DNA of 64,000 nt from JAHBNG01 sp039028975 (GTDB taxonomy: Bacteria > Chloroflexota > Anaerolineae > Caldilineales > Caldilineaceae). Location of the stretch: positions 24,964-88,963 of the forward strand of contig JBCCHB010000062.1 of assembly GCA_039028975.1 (NCBI GenBank). The letters are read 5' to 3'. This document shows positions 39,794-50,400 of the stretch, piece by piece (within the stretch, counting starts at the first letter, position 1; every line of letters begins with the position of its first letter). The position numbers and the translations under genes were made by a program. The notes under the pieces are model-generated. The model was not told the DNA's origin. It was given only the letters and a program-made list of their open reading frames with translations, and made no database searches.

Positions 39794-42571
39794 CTACGCC
39801 ATGGTCTTTTGTCGGCGATGAGCGTCAACGCCCTTAGGCGACTGCCCAGTGGGAACGGATAGATGATCAGGATGGGCTAAATTTCTGTGAATGGGACGGC
39901 TTGAGTGAGGTTGAGGTTGAGTGGTTGGGAGGATTTGTGGGGTTTGGGCAATCATTTTCTGGCGCCAGCTTTCCGCAAGGTGGAACTCTTCGGCCTGGTC
40001 GTAGTGATGGGCCAACTGACCATAGTAAGGTGCTAGATCAGCTCGATAGAGCTTCTCGATTGTTTGGGCCACTTGTCGATGGGTCGAGCGCAGCATGGCG
40101 CGGATCTGCATATCATAGGCAGCATCATGAAGTAAAGCATGCTCAAAGCGATAGCGGTTCCCGTCTGACTCGGCTCGCCATATGCCTGCTAACTGGGCAC
40201 TTTTTACTTTCCTATGCAAATTGGGATCATCGACTAAGAGGGCAGCCAATATGGCCGTATCAAATTCCCTTCCTAAGACAGCGCCCACTTGTACCACTTT
40301 TTTGACGCTTGGTTCTAATCGATCCAATCGGGAGAGTAGAACAGCGCTGATTGAGGAAGGCATAGTGCTGTCGATTTTGCGCAAACCATAGCGCACATAG
40401 TCACCTACCTGCTGAGCATAAATGACCCCTCGTTCCCATAAATCCAAGGCAAGCTGTTGCACAAAGAAAGGATTGCCACCCGTCTGTTCCGCCAAGAAAG
40501 CAACCAATTCTGGCATCGGCTCACCCTGAATAACCTGGGCGGCTACTTGTTCGATCCCTTTGAACGATAGGTAGGAGAGATTGATCTCTTTAGAGGGTGT
40601 CTCCTGATCCAGCCTTAGCTGAATAGGGGTTCCATTTCGGCGATATCGAGTGGTACCCAAAATGGCCACTGAGGATCCATTAATGTGATGGGCCAAGCCC
40701 CCTAGCATGGCGAGCGACTCATCATCGAACCAATGGATGTTATCCAAACGGAGAATAACCGGCTGGAAGAGGGCCAACGCTTTGATAAATGTCTGAAACG
40801 CCGTCATGATGGCATAGTATTGACTTTGGGCGGGCAAAGATTCAAAATATGAGCCTGGCCAGCGGATGTCGAGCAGCGCGGCCAAACAGGAACTGGTGCG
40901 ATCCAGTTCATCGATTAAGGCCCCACCTTGACGCCCTATTCCTGCAATTGCCTCGATCAGGTTGTCCAGCGCTAAATGGAAAAGCGCTCGATTATATTGT
41001 GCATCGCGCACCAAGGGCTGATCGGTTCTTTCGCGAAAGTAGCGGCGTAAGGCATAGCGAAAAGGCCCATACGGTCGTCGTTCGGTCGAATCGGCCACGC
41101 ATTTAATCCACAGAACCTCCGTCTCTCCCAACTGCCGCTGGAATTCACGCACGAGATGGCTTTTGCCAATGCCTGCCTCCCCATGAACGAGGAAAAGGCC
41201 CGCTGATTGATTGGCAAAGATAGGCTGAACCCAAGCCCCTAATCGCTCCAGTTCACTATGACGTTCCACCAGACCAGAGACGTAAAGGCTTGTTTCGGTT
41301 GCCTCTTGGTTCTCCTTGAGCAGGCGATAGACTGGCTGATCTCCCTCTCGGCCTCTAATTTTTTTGGGACCCAAGGCATCAAAAAAGTGGCTCGAGTGCA
41401 ACTGCTCATGAACAGCCGCATCCACCCAAATTTCGTCCCAGGGAGCCATGAGGAAGAGCCGGCAAGCCAAATTGACAACGTTTCCTGTCACGCCGTATTC
41501 CATGCGTTCCTTTCCCCCTCGTCTGCCTGCCCAGGCTGTTCCATAGGCAACCCCGGCCCGCCATGGCAACATCCAACCCTGTTCGCGCAGGCAAAGTAAA
41601 AATTCGGCGGCCCTATTGACATCGTCCCCGTGGGCAATCGGTGCCCCAAAGAGAAGGAGAAAGTATCCACCCATGTCCCCAAAATCAAGTTGATTGACCA
41701 TGCCCCCACATTGTTCCGTTAAGTCTATGACCGCACCGAGAAACGTATGGGTGTCTGTCTCGGAGAGAGCTATATCTGGCGGCGGCTCCTGAAAAGAGAG
41801 GAAGATGACACACACATCGCGAAAGTCGGCTTGCTGAGTCATATTCAAAACTGCTTGGGAAATAAAAGGCGCAAGCTCTGCCCGGGAGGGCCGTGGCGGG
41901 ATTGCAACGGAGTACGGTACCCTCACCCTCTCCTGAATGGCTGTTATGCGATAGTAATTGTTGGCCGACAATGGCACCGAGCGTATGCGCGGCCCCAACA
42001 CGGCCAAAATATGGGCATCGGCAACGATCTCTCCATCTTGAGCCTCATGCTCGGCTTTGGCACAATTGTTGACCGCCTCACCCCGGAAATAGAAGCAGCG
42101 CAAGCCATCTTTCCCCGGAATGCCCCAGCGTACCTCACCATAGGAAAGACCTACCTTTGCAGCCAGATGAAAGTGGCCGTAGCGAGTTGAGACCATGGGG
42201 CCTTTGTGTTCTAGCTCGCGCTGAATCGCTTCGGCACACTCAACCGCTTGGTGAGCGGCTCGCATAGAGGGGATAGACGAATGTGGGTTGGACGGATCCT
42301 CAACGATTGGAAAAATGGCCGTAAACCCATCTCCAGCGAAGAGGGGAATCATTCCACCCCGTTGATAGACCTCCCGAACAAGAGGGGAAAAGACAGAGTC
42401 CAATGCTTCGGCCAGCACTTCAACACCATCTTTCTGATGCCACATGAGTGCTGCAGTCATCTGGGTAAATCCAGCTAGATCGACAAAAAGGGTCGCAGCT
42501 TGCAAGGTACTACTCTGGTATCCATCCTTATACTGCTCGAGGATAAAGTGAGGAATCAGTTGATCGGCCAT
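39794..42571 (-). CDS. Two-cyclase-domain AAA ATPase signalling protein, without C-terminal TPRs
   Basis: 925 residues from ATG 42571; the longer TTG start at 42622 is less like the paralogue, which begins VIKNLVPHFILDQY versus MADQLIPHFILEQY here. The first class III cyclase homology domain (about 25-215) keeps both metal aspartates (FVDLAGFT, AGDGFTAIF). The second (about 250-400) lacks them but keeps the Asn/Arg pair in VVNLACRL. An AAA/NACHT-like ATPase follows (GEAGIGKSHLV near 464). This arrangement resembles mammalian-type soluble adenylyl cyclase, where the two halves form one active site. Unlike the 1372-residue paralogue at 53039, it stops soon after the ATPase region and ends in a Pro/His/Gln-rich tail. 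Whether it makes cAMP is untested. Confidence 0.8.
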   Translation of the reverse strand: MADQLIPHFILEQYKDGYQSSTLQAATLFVDLAGFTQMTAALMWHQKDGVEVLAEALDSVFSPLVREVYQRGGMIPLFAGDGFTAIFPIVEDPSNPHSSIPSMRAAHQAVECAEAIQRELEHKGPMVSTRYGHFHLAAKVGLSYGEVRWGIPGKDGLRCFYFRGEAVNNCAKAEHEAQDGEIVADAHILAVLGPRIRSVPLSANNYYRITAIQERVRVPYSVAIPPRPSRAELAPFISQAVLNMTQQADFRDVCVIFLSFQEPPPDIALSETDTHTFLGAVIDLTEQCGGMVNQLDFGDMGGYFLLLFGAPIAHGDDVNRAAEFLLCLREQGWMLPWRAGVAYGTAWAGRRGGKERMEYGVTGNVVNLACRLFLMAPWDEIWVDAAVHEQLHSSHFFDALGPKKIRGREGDQPVYRLLKENQEATETSLYVSGLVERHSELERLGAWVQPIFANQSAGLFLVHGEAGIGKSHLVREFQRQLGETEVLWIKCVADSTERRPYGPFRYALRRYFRERTDQPLVRDAQYNRALFHLALDNLIEAIAGIGRQGGALIDELDRTSSCLAALLDIRWPGSYFESLPAQSQYYAIMTAFQTFIKALALFQPVILRLDNIHWFDDESLAMLGGLAHHINGSSVAILGTTRYRRNGTPIQLRLDQETPSKEINLSYLSFKGIEQVAAQVIQGEPMPELVAFLAEQTGGNPFFVQQLALDLWERGVIYAQQVGDYVRYGLRKIDSTMPSSISAVLLSRLDRLEPSVKKVVQVGAVLGREFDTAILAALLVDDPNLHRKVKSAQLAGIWRAESDGNRYRFEHALLHDAAYDMQIRAMLRSTHRQVAQTIEKLYRADLAPYYGQLAHHYDQAEEFHLAESWRQKMIAQTPQILPTTQPQPHSSRPIHRNLAHPDHLSVPTGQSPKGVDAHRRQKTMA

Positions 42572-42678
42572 GTGCTTCTCGATGAATGGATCGGTTAGGG
42601 CGGGCAGATTGACGTACGTCAAATGTAGGAAGTTTGTACAGTTGGAGTATAACTTAACTTTGGGGCATTAACCAATCA

Positions 42679-45600
42679 TTAACGGGATGCCTCAGTTGAT
42701 AGAACAGTATCAAAGATGAGAACCTCTTTCTTATATATCTCTCCGGTCTCTACTTCTACAGGCCGATATGCCTCCAATAGTCCTTTTGTCCTCTGCAAGT
42801 AAGTCTCTGCGGCTGGATCCCCTCTTTGGGCCAGGCAAACGTGGCAGACGTAATAAACTTGGGCGGGCAACATAGCGGCTGCCTCGGTGAGATCATTGAG
42901 TCCAGAGATAATCTGGGCAGTATATTCATAAGCCGTCTCAAATGTGTTGCGTTGTAGCGCAACAAAAGCCAGCCCCGCAAGCGGATCGAGTAACCGTTCC
43001 ACCTCTCCAGATTCGCGTCGGAGAGAAAGGCAACGTTCAAAGGCACGAAACGCCTTTTCCCATTGAGCTAGACCACTGTGGGCATACCCCAAGACGAGCC
43101 AACCATAGGCTTCCATAATTGGATCTTGAATTTGCTGAGCAATATCTAGAGAAGCCTCTGCTTGATCTGCACCGGCCAAGTAGTCGCTGTGAAAGCACGT
43201 CAATAGTCCAAGACAAGCCACCGCCAGAGCCTCATATCGCCGAAAACCAATGGTAGAGCAGAGGTCGCGGCACTCGGTAAAATAACGAGCCGATAGGGGA
43301 TAATTCGCCCGTCGAAAGGCGGCAAAGGCCAGGTTGGCGTTAGAAACAGCTTCACCTTGTCGGTCTTGAATTTCCTGGTTAATCAAGAGCGCCTGTTCAT
43401 ACAGACGGGCCGCCTTCTCAAATTCCTTATGTCGTTCAGCAACCCTGCCCAAATGGCTAAGCGTATTCCCTTCACCTTGCCGATTGCCAATTCGGCGAAA
43501 GATATGACGGGCTTGGGTGTGATACGTTTGCGCTTGTTCAACCAATCCCTGGGACCATGCCACAAAACCAAGTTGGTTGAGCAACTTCCCTTCACTCAGC
43601 AAATTTGTGATTTGAGGCAAGCGAAATATCTCTAACGCTTCTTCAAAATAGCGTCGAGCCGCGGCCAGGTCCCCTTGATTCCAACAGACCTGGCCTAGCA
43701 CGCCCAGGCATTCAGCCTCTGTGGAGCGCAGGTGAATAGCCTGAGTGAGCGCTAGAGCCTGAGTTAAATTCTCTCTGGCTTGGGTATACTCCCCTTTGGC
43801 CAGCCAAATGTTCCCCAGGCAGTAGAGGGTGTGGGCCGCCCCGCTCCGGCTCTGTACACTCTGGTAAATGGCCAAACTCTGTTGACCCGCTTCCTCTGCC
43901 GCCGCATAGTCCGCTAATTCATAGTGAACGTTGGCTTGTCCCAACAGGCAGAGTGCCTGCTCCAGCGGATCGCCCAACCGATCTGCCCAAACCCACCCTT
44001 CCGTAAGATGACGCTGGGCCTCATCATGGCGCCCCAACATCTGAAAAAGTCGGCCTAGCCGAATCTGTAATCGACTCAAGACAGCTTGCTCTTTTTGCTC
44101 TGCCTCATGTGTTGCTTCTTGTTCCGTTAGGTTGCTGCCCCCATCGCGCCCTAACTGTCTGTGGTACAAGCTTTTCAGGGCTCTGTAAAAGCGGGCGACA
44201 CCTTCGGCAAACCAACTGCGAAACGTATAAATGTGAAAGAGGCCATCAAGCATCTGAGCGAGGATGTCGAACTGTCCATTCTCGATTGCCCAGTCAAAGG
44301 CACCGCGAAGATTATCAATCTCTTGGACAGTAAGGATTGAGAGAACTTCTATTTGCTCTACCTGGATAGCCTGTTGATGGCGTACCAAAATTTGGCTAAA
44401 GTAGCGTGCGTGCTGTTCCCGGGTGGCACGATACGTTTGGGGATTCTCGCTGAGGCGATTGAGGGCATATTGTTGTAGCAGGTTGTGCAAGTCAAATCGC
44501 TCTTTGCCCGAGCGGGCAAGGAAGGAGTGCTGCAGCAAATTTTGCAGTTCAGGGAGTGTTGCGCCGGTAATCTCCTGGGCTGCTTTCCGACTAAATCCGC
44601 CTTGGAATATGGCCAGCTTCTCCAAGATAGTCTGTTCAGCAGGAGATAGAATCTGCCAGGCGTGGTCAAAGATGGCTTGCAGGCTGCGGTGCCGCTCCGG
44701 TCGATCCCGGGCTGTAGATTCCAGGAGCTCCACGCCTTTCATGACCTCGCGCATTATCTCGCGGCAAGAGAGCATGGAGACCCAACCTGCAGCAAGCTCA
44801 ATAGCCAGGGGCATGCCATCCACTAATTGACAGATGCGGCCAATGGCAATCAGGTCACCTGGGGAAAGCTCAGTATCTTCTTGGGGAAATTCAGCCCACG
44901 CCTGCCGACCCCGTTTCAAAAAGAGCTGAACGGCATCGGAATGGAGAAGTCCAGAGACCAAAGAATCGGGCAAATCAAAATCCGCTGGTTCGGAGGTTGG
45001 TTTATCTGAAGCAGGATGAACATCTGAAGGGCCTAGATGGGCAAATTCTCCCGAATCGTCAACATGTGCTAGGGGCGTTTCACCCGGCACCGTTCGATTG
45101 GTAGTCCTATTCTCCGTGGAAATTGGTGTTGACAGACCACCCACCTCAAATATCCACTCGCTCCTCAATCCCAGGTGTTCTCGGGACGTAACGATGAGCG
45201 TTACATTAGGCGAAGCACCTACAATCATGCCAAGCAGATCGAGCGGCGTTGTCTCGCTGTCATGTGTCCTGTAATGAGATGGGGGCCGCTGGTCCGCCGC
45301 CACAAGCATTTCAGGTGATTGAAGCAGCACCTCTGCATTATCGATAATCAGGAGCATGGATTTTGCCCGTAGATAGTCCAGCAGTTGGCTGATGGCATCC
45401 TCATCAACGCTAATAGATAGACCGATCTCGACGGCAATATCCGTCACAAACTGCTCTAGCGATTCCTGAGGCCCCACTTCAATCAAATAAGTACCATCTA
45501 AAAACCGATGCGCGTTCTGCATGGCCGCCTGCCTGGCCAGACGAGACTTGCCCACGCCGCCTAGCCCGACCAGGGTCAAAAGCCGACAGTCAGAGCTGCT

Positions 45601-46431
45601 CAGCAGGCGATTGATTTCAGCCAGTTCCTCCGAACGCCCCACAAAGGGCTGCAGATGGTCATCGTCAATCTGCTGAGGCTCGGGACTCTCCTGCCGAATT
45701 TGAATGTTCTCAAACAGGTCGATGGTTTCGGCGGAGGGTTCTCTGCCAAAATCTTCATAGAGCATCTGACTGCATTGATCATACCGTTCAAGCGCTGCCG
45801 CATATTGACCGGTCGCTGCATACATAGCCATAAGGTGGCGATAGGTCGATTCTTCTAGTGGATTCAACGCCAGTGAGCGCACAGCGTAGTCAATGCCCTC
45901 GATATGGTTGCCCTGTTGCATGGCTTCAGCGGTCAGCTGATTGAGCATCTGGAGGATCAACTGCTCCAAACGGCTCTGTTCGCTACTCATCCAATCATCA
46001 AAATTTGGGGCATCGGAAACGCGGAAACCCTCCAAAAATTCCCCCCTCTGCAGCGCGGCAGCGGATTTGAGGCTCGCAAGTCCCTGTTGGCTAGAATTAT
46101 CGTCCTGTGTGGCAGACAAGAGCGCTTCAAATTGACAGACATCGATCGCTTCTGTCGGAATGGTCAGCGCAACGGTCTGCCGCGTAATCTCCAAATAAGG
46201 TCCCATCACCTTACGTAGATTGGAGAGGATGTCACGCAGGTTCTTCTTGGCCCGGGAGTCCGGCACGTCCCCCCAAAAGAGAGTGGCCAACAACTCTCGG
46301 CTTTGGGTACGATGGGTAGCAGCTAGATAGTAGACGAGGGCCGTTGCTTTGCTGGAGATAAATCCAGTAACCGGTTCTTGGTTGTGCAGAATGATTGGAC
46401 TGCCAAAGAGCTGGATGGTTAACTCGGTCAT
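42679..46431 (-). CDS. BTAD-domain (SARP/AfsR-like) AAA-TPR transcriptional regulator
   Basis: 1250 residues. The N-terminal winged-helix DNA-binding domain (about 1-95) reads LTIQLFGSPII, then ELLATLFWGDVPDSRAKKNLRDILSNLRKVMG. The bacterial transcriptional activation (BTAD) helical domain (about 100-250) follows: CQFEALLSA, ERYDQCSQMLYEDFGREPSAET. The NB-ARC-type ATPase has its Walker A at LVGLGGVGKSRLAR (near 289) and Walker B at MLLIIDNAE. The C-terminal third (about 740-1220) is made of TPR repeats (CLLGQANVHYELADYAAAEEAGQQSLAIY and so on). Such proteins integrate a ligand or partner signal through the TPRs and activate nearby genes. AGGAA lies about 15 nt upstream of the start. It is next to the cyclase/AAA gene, 107 bp apart, on the same strand. 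Confidence 0.85.
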   Translation of the reverse strand: MTELTIQLFGSPIILHNQEPVTGFISSKATALVYYLAATHRTQSRELLATLFWGDVPDSRAKKNLRDILSNLRKVMGPYLEITRQTVALTIPTEAIDVCQFEALLSATQDDNSSQQGLASLKSAAALQRGEFLEGFRVSDAPNFDDWMSSEQSRLEQLILQMLNQLTAEAMQQGNHIEGIDYAVRSLALNPLEESTYRHLMAMYAATGQYAAALERYDQCSQMLYEDFGREPSAETIDLFENIQIRQESPEPQQIDDDHLQPFVGRSEELAEINRLLSSSDCRLLTLVGLGGVGKSRLARQAAMQNAHRFLDGTYLIEVGPQESLEQFVTDIAVEIGLSISVDEDAISQLLDYLRAKSMLLIIDNAEVLLQSPEMLVAADQRPPSHYRTHDSETTPLDLLGMIVGASPNVTLIVTSREHLGLRSEWIFEVGGLSTPISTENRTTNRTVPGETPLAHVDDSGEFAHLGPSDVHPASDKPTSEPADFDLPDSLVSGLLHSDAVQLFLKRGRQAWAEFPQEDTELSPGDLIAIGRICQLVDGMPLAIELAAGWVSMLSCREIMREVMKGVELLESTARDRPERHRSLQAIFDHAWQILSPAEQTILEKLAIFQGGFSRKAAQEITGATLPELQNLLQHSFLARSGKERFDLHNLLQQYALNRLSENPQTYRATREQHARYFSQILVRHQQAIQVEQIEVLSILTVQEIDNLRGAFDWAIENGQFDILAQMLDGLFHIYTFRSWFAEGVARFYRALKSLYHRQLGRDGGSNLTEQEATHEAEQKEQAVLSRLQIRLGRLFQMLGRHDEAQRHLTEGWVWADRLGDPLEQALCLLGQANVHYELADYAAAEEAGQQSLAIYQSVQSRSGAAHTLYCLGNIWLAKGEYTQARENLTQALALTQAIHLRSTEAECLGVLGQVCWNQGDLAAARRYFEEALEIFRLPQITNLLSEGKLLNQLGFVAWSQGLVEQAQTYHTQARHIFRRIGNRQGEGNTLSHLGRVAERHKEFEKAARLYEQALLINQEIQDRQGEAVSNANLAFAAFRRANYPLSARYFTECRDLCSTIGFRRYEALAVACLGLLTCFHSDYLAGADQAEASLDIAQQIQDPIMEAYGWLVLGYAHSGLAQWEKAFRAFERCLSLRRESGEVERLLDPLAGLAFVALQRNTFETAYEYTAQIISGLNDLTEAAAMLPAQVYYVCHVCLAQRGDPAAETYLQRTKGLLEAYRPVEVETGEIYKKEVLIFDTVLSTEASR

Positions 46432-46466
46432 GTGGAGTGGTATTCCTGGAACGAATGGGCAAGGTT

Positions 46467-46755
46467 ATACTACGGTCGATTTGAAAATCACGCTGTCCGG
46501 CTATTCAAAAAACGGCCAGAATAAACTTGTCCCCATGAATGTGGGGATTGTCTACTCTTTTCAGAAGTAACCGTTCACGCCCCCTGAGCTTGTCGAAGGG
46601 GAAACTCGGCTTCGACAAGCTCAGCCTACAGGGGGAAGGTGAATGGCTACTTTCAGAATTGTCCAGAGTAGATAGGATACAAGTCGGTACGAGACATTTC
46701 TGGCGAAACATGCCGGAGAGACCAAACGACGGTTTTCAAACGGAGCTGAGTATAT
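46467..46755. repeat. Dispersed hairpin element, copy B, apparently interrupted
   Basis: The head ATACTACGGTCGATTTGAAAA begins at 46467 and the tail GTTTTCAAACGGAGCTGAG lies at 46732-46750, but they are about 265 bp apart instead of about 60. The interior holds another inverted repeat (46551-46674) and a CCCCATGAATGTGGGG hairpin near 46530-46545, as if newer repeats entered an older copy. Confidence 0.55.
46551..46674. repeat. Long imperfect inverted repeat with CCTGAGCTTGTCGAAGG arms
   Basis: CTACTCTTTTCAGAAGTAAC at the left is inverted against CAGAATTGTCCAGAGTAG at the right. Inside, CCTGAGCTTGTCGAAGG (from 46582) is inverted as CTTCGACAAGCTCAG. The inner palindrome is a common type of intergenic repeat in many bacterial genomes. 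Confidence 0.65.
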
Positions 46756-47423
46756 GATTAGTATACAATATGCAGTCGGTTGTAATACAATTAGCAGATG
46801 ATAGTTCACCTACAATAGATTGCCAGGAAAGCTTGTTTCGGCGAAGACGGGACCTACTTCCACAAAGATGGGGCCTGTCCTCTTCTGAAAATTTGTCACA
46901 GTATACTGGACGAAAGTCAAAACATAGCTTTTCTGGCGAAGTATACCGCAATAAGATATCAGATCAACGCATCGAATTCGCCACCAACCAACCCTAAAGC
47001 GCCACGGGAATAGTGCAATGTCTACTTTGACAAAAGTATACTATAATAGAGGGGCCTCTGTTAAACAATGCCACCCAGTGACTCAATGCCTAAGGAATGA
47101 AAATTAAATAAAACTTGAAACGTATCTTCCGTCATGCCAAGGGACGGAGAAAGCTTATGCTGCGTTCTATTTACGTAGTGCTCTCAAGAAACAGAAGCAT
47201 CGATAGCAAATCATAAAAATTCATCTCTGTTTCTTGCTGCCAGATTCGGTGCCGTTCAGCCGATGGGGATACTCCTAAGAAAAGCTGGTTAACGTTCTGG
47301 TAATGGCTGCCGCGTACCATAAAGAATGATGCATGAACCCAAAGGAGGCAACTGCAGGTAATTTTGTCACATATCAGGCTAATCTGGCCTGGCGTCCGTT
47401 GAGAGTTTTAAAAGGAGTAAAAG
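46756..47423. other. Non-coding region before the FG-GAP protein gene
   Basis: No supported gene. It holds an imperfect stem around 46834-46880 (GAAGACGGGACC against GGCCTGTCCTCTTC) and a half copy of the MITE-like element at 47089-47112 (CTAAGGAATGA, AATTAAATAAAA). The leader contains AAAGGAGGC at 47341 with no nearby start codon, then the true ribosome site AAAAGGAG just before ATG 47424. Confidence 0.5.
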
Positions 47424-50400
47424 ATGAATGTTCGCACTCACGTACAGCCGAAACCAGTCCGCCGATCTCTTCACAGAAGCATTATTTTTTCTTATACATT
47501 GGCCTTGTTTGGCCAACTAACCCATACCCGTCCTACGCAGAACCTATGGGAACATAATTGTCAATTTGCTTTTCGCCTAACTTTATGCTTGGTGGCTGGC
47601 CTAGTCTTTCTAGGTCTGTGGCCTACTCACACCTACGCTCAAGGTGTGCTGGACCAAGTAGGCTGGGTTAGCCCAGAGACAAAAAACACCAGGAGTGTTG
47701 CATGGGGGGATATGGATGGCGATGGCGACCTGGACCTGGCCGTTGGCAATTTTGAGCAGGTCAATCAACTCTATGTGAATAATGGCCAGGGTAACTTTAC
47801 TGCTAGAAACCTGGGCATAGACAAAAGGAAGACCAATAGTGTGGCGTGGGGGGATATGGACGGAGATGGCGACCTGGATCTCGCTGTGGGCAATCTGGGA
47901 GAGGTCAATCAGCTCTATATCAATCATGGCCAGGGCAACTTCGAGGTTGATAACGTCAAATTGGGTATAGAAGAGAAAAACCACACTAGAAGTGTGGCAT
48001 GGGGGGATATGGATGGCGATGGCGACCTGGACCTGGCCGTTGGCAATTCTGGATCGAATGAGCTCAATCAACTCTATGAGAATAATGGCCGTGGCACCTT
48101 CACCCTTACAGCGCCGTTCACGGATCCAATGAGGACATGGAGCGTGGCGTGGGGGGATATGGATGGCGATGGCGACCTGGATCTGGCCGTCGGCAATGGC
48201 GGGGATGGCAACGGGAATAATCTGGTCAATCAGCTCTATATCAATCATGGCCAGGGCAACTTCGAGGTTGATAACGTCAAATTGGGTATAGAAGAGAAAA
48301 GGTTCTCCCAGAGTGTAGCGTGGGGGGATATGGATGGCGATGGCGACCTCGACCTGGTCGTCGGCAATGGTGGGAATGGCAAGGGGAACCCTCCGGTCAA
48401 TCAACTCTATGAGAATGATGGCCACGGCACCTTCACCCTTACAGTGCCGTTCACAGATACAACGAGGACCAGAAGTGTGGCATGGGGGGATATGGATGGC
48501 GATGGCGACCTGGATCTCGCTGTCGGCAATTCTGGGGTCAATCAACTCTATGAGAATGATGGCCACGGCAATTTCGCTACCCCTCCTGTAAACCTAGGCA
48601 CAAGCATATCCACATGGAGTATGGCATGGGGGGATATGGACGGCGATGGCGACTTGGACCTCGCCGTCGGCAATGATGGCCAGGAAAATCAGATTTATGT
48701 CAATACTGGCCAAGACAACTTTGCCCCTCCTGTAGAACTGGGTACAGAGGCAGATTGGAGTTTGAATATGGCATGGGGGGATATGGATGGCGATGGTGAC
48801 CTGGACCTAGTCGGCGGCAATAACAGTCAGGAAAATCAGCTCTATGTGAATGATGGCACGGGCTCTTTCACTCCTGAGGTGCCGCTCACAGGGACAGGAA
48901 CCATCAGGCGCGTGGCATTGGGAGATATGGATAGCGATGGGGATCTGGACCTGGCTGTCGGCAATTTTGGGCAGGTCAATCAGGTCTATCTCAATGATGG
49001 ACGGGGTCAGCTTATTACTCCCACCCTCGACCTGAGGGATGTTGTAACAACCACGCGGAGTATGGCGTGGGGAGATGTGGATGGCGATGGCGACCTGGAC
49101 CTCGCCGTCGGCAATGATGGCCAGAACAATCAGATCTATGTCAATGATGGCCGAGGTACCTTCACTGTCACAGTTGCGTTTACAGGTACAAAAAACACCT
49201 GGAGTGTAGCATGGGGGGATATGGATAGCGATGGCGACCTCGATCTTGCCGTCGGCAATTTTAGGGATAGTAGGGCGAATCCTCAAGCCAATCAGCTCTA
49301 CGTAAATGATGGTCAGGGCAACTTTACCGTTAAAGAGTTGGGTCCAGAGCTCAGGAGGACCTTAAGTGTAGCCTGGGGGGACGTGGATGGTGATGGGGAC
49401 CTGGACCTCGCCGTCGGCAACTCTGGGCAGCTCAATCAGCTCTATGTGAATGATGGTCAAGGCAACTTCACCGCTAAAACCCTAGGGACAGAGATACAAA
49501 TCACCACGAGCGTAGCCTGGGGAGATGTAGATGGTGATGGGGATCTGGACCTCGCCGTCGGCAACTTTGGACTCAATCAACTCTATATCAATGATGGTCA
49601 GGGCAACTTCGCCGCTAAAACCCTGGGGACAGATATAAGGAAGACTTATAGCGTGGCGTGGGGGGACATGGATCGCGATGGGGACCTGGACCTCGCCGTC
49701 GGCAATTCTGAAGGAGGTAATCGGCTCTATGTTAATGAGGGTCAGGGAGGACTGGCTCCGGCCAACAACCTCAGCACGATCACTCCCGCACACCCCTATA
49801 CCAGCATCGCCAATTTCTATGGCCAACCGCGGATATTGACCAAGCAGAACATCCCCTTGACCTACACTCTCTTTGACCCGGAAGGGGATTCGGTTGGATC
49901 GATCGGCGCTGAATACTCTCTTAACGGCGGTGGGCAGTGGTTTCCGGCGAAGGCGACGCCCGGGACGGTGACCACCCATCTAGCGACAGGCGCCTATCCC
50001 ACAGCTACGATAACCAACACACATGTCTACACTTGGAATACCTTTGCCTCCGGATTTTTCGGCCAGTCGGATAATGTGGTCTTTCGGTTAGTGGCCTATC
50101 CTCACCCCAAGCAGAGTGATAGCACCGGCGCTTACAATTATACCAATAGCGCCCCAGGCCCTATCCAACGGCCCTACGCCTCGGCTACGACCTTCCCCTT
50201 TCGCGTGCGCGGCACCCAAGTGCAGGTGCTGGATGAGAGTGGTAAGCCAGTGGAAGGAGCACTGGTCTACCGCTTGCAAGATAGCCACTTCGCTGGCGCT
50301 CAACCGATTTCTGACGGAAAGGGTGTTCCTTATCGAACCGATGCCCAGGGATTTCTTCAAGGGCGAGGTACCTTAGCGGAAGGCGATCAACTCGTAGCGC

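Noticed and set aside
47610..48566. 318-residue minus-strand ORF rich in AIAIHIPP repeats
   Set aside because: It is the antisense shadow of the DxDGDGDLDL repeats of the FG-GAP gene; the repetition comes from the sense strand.
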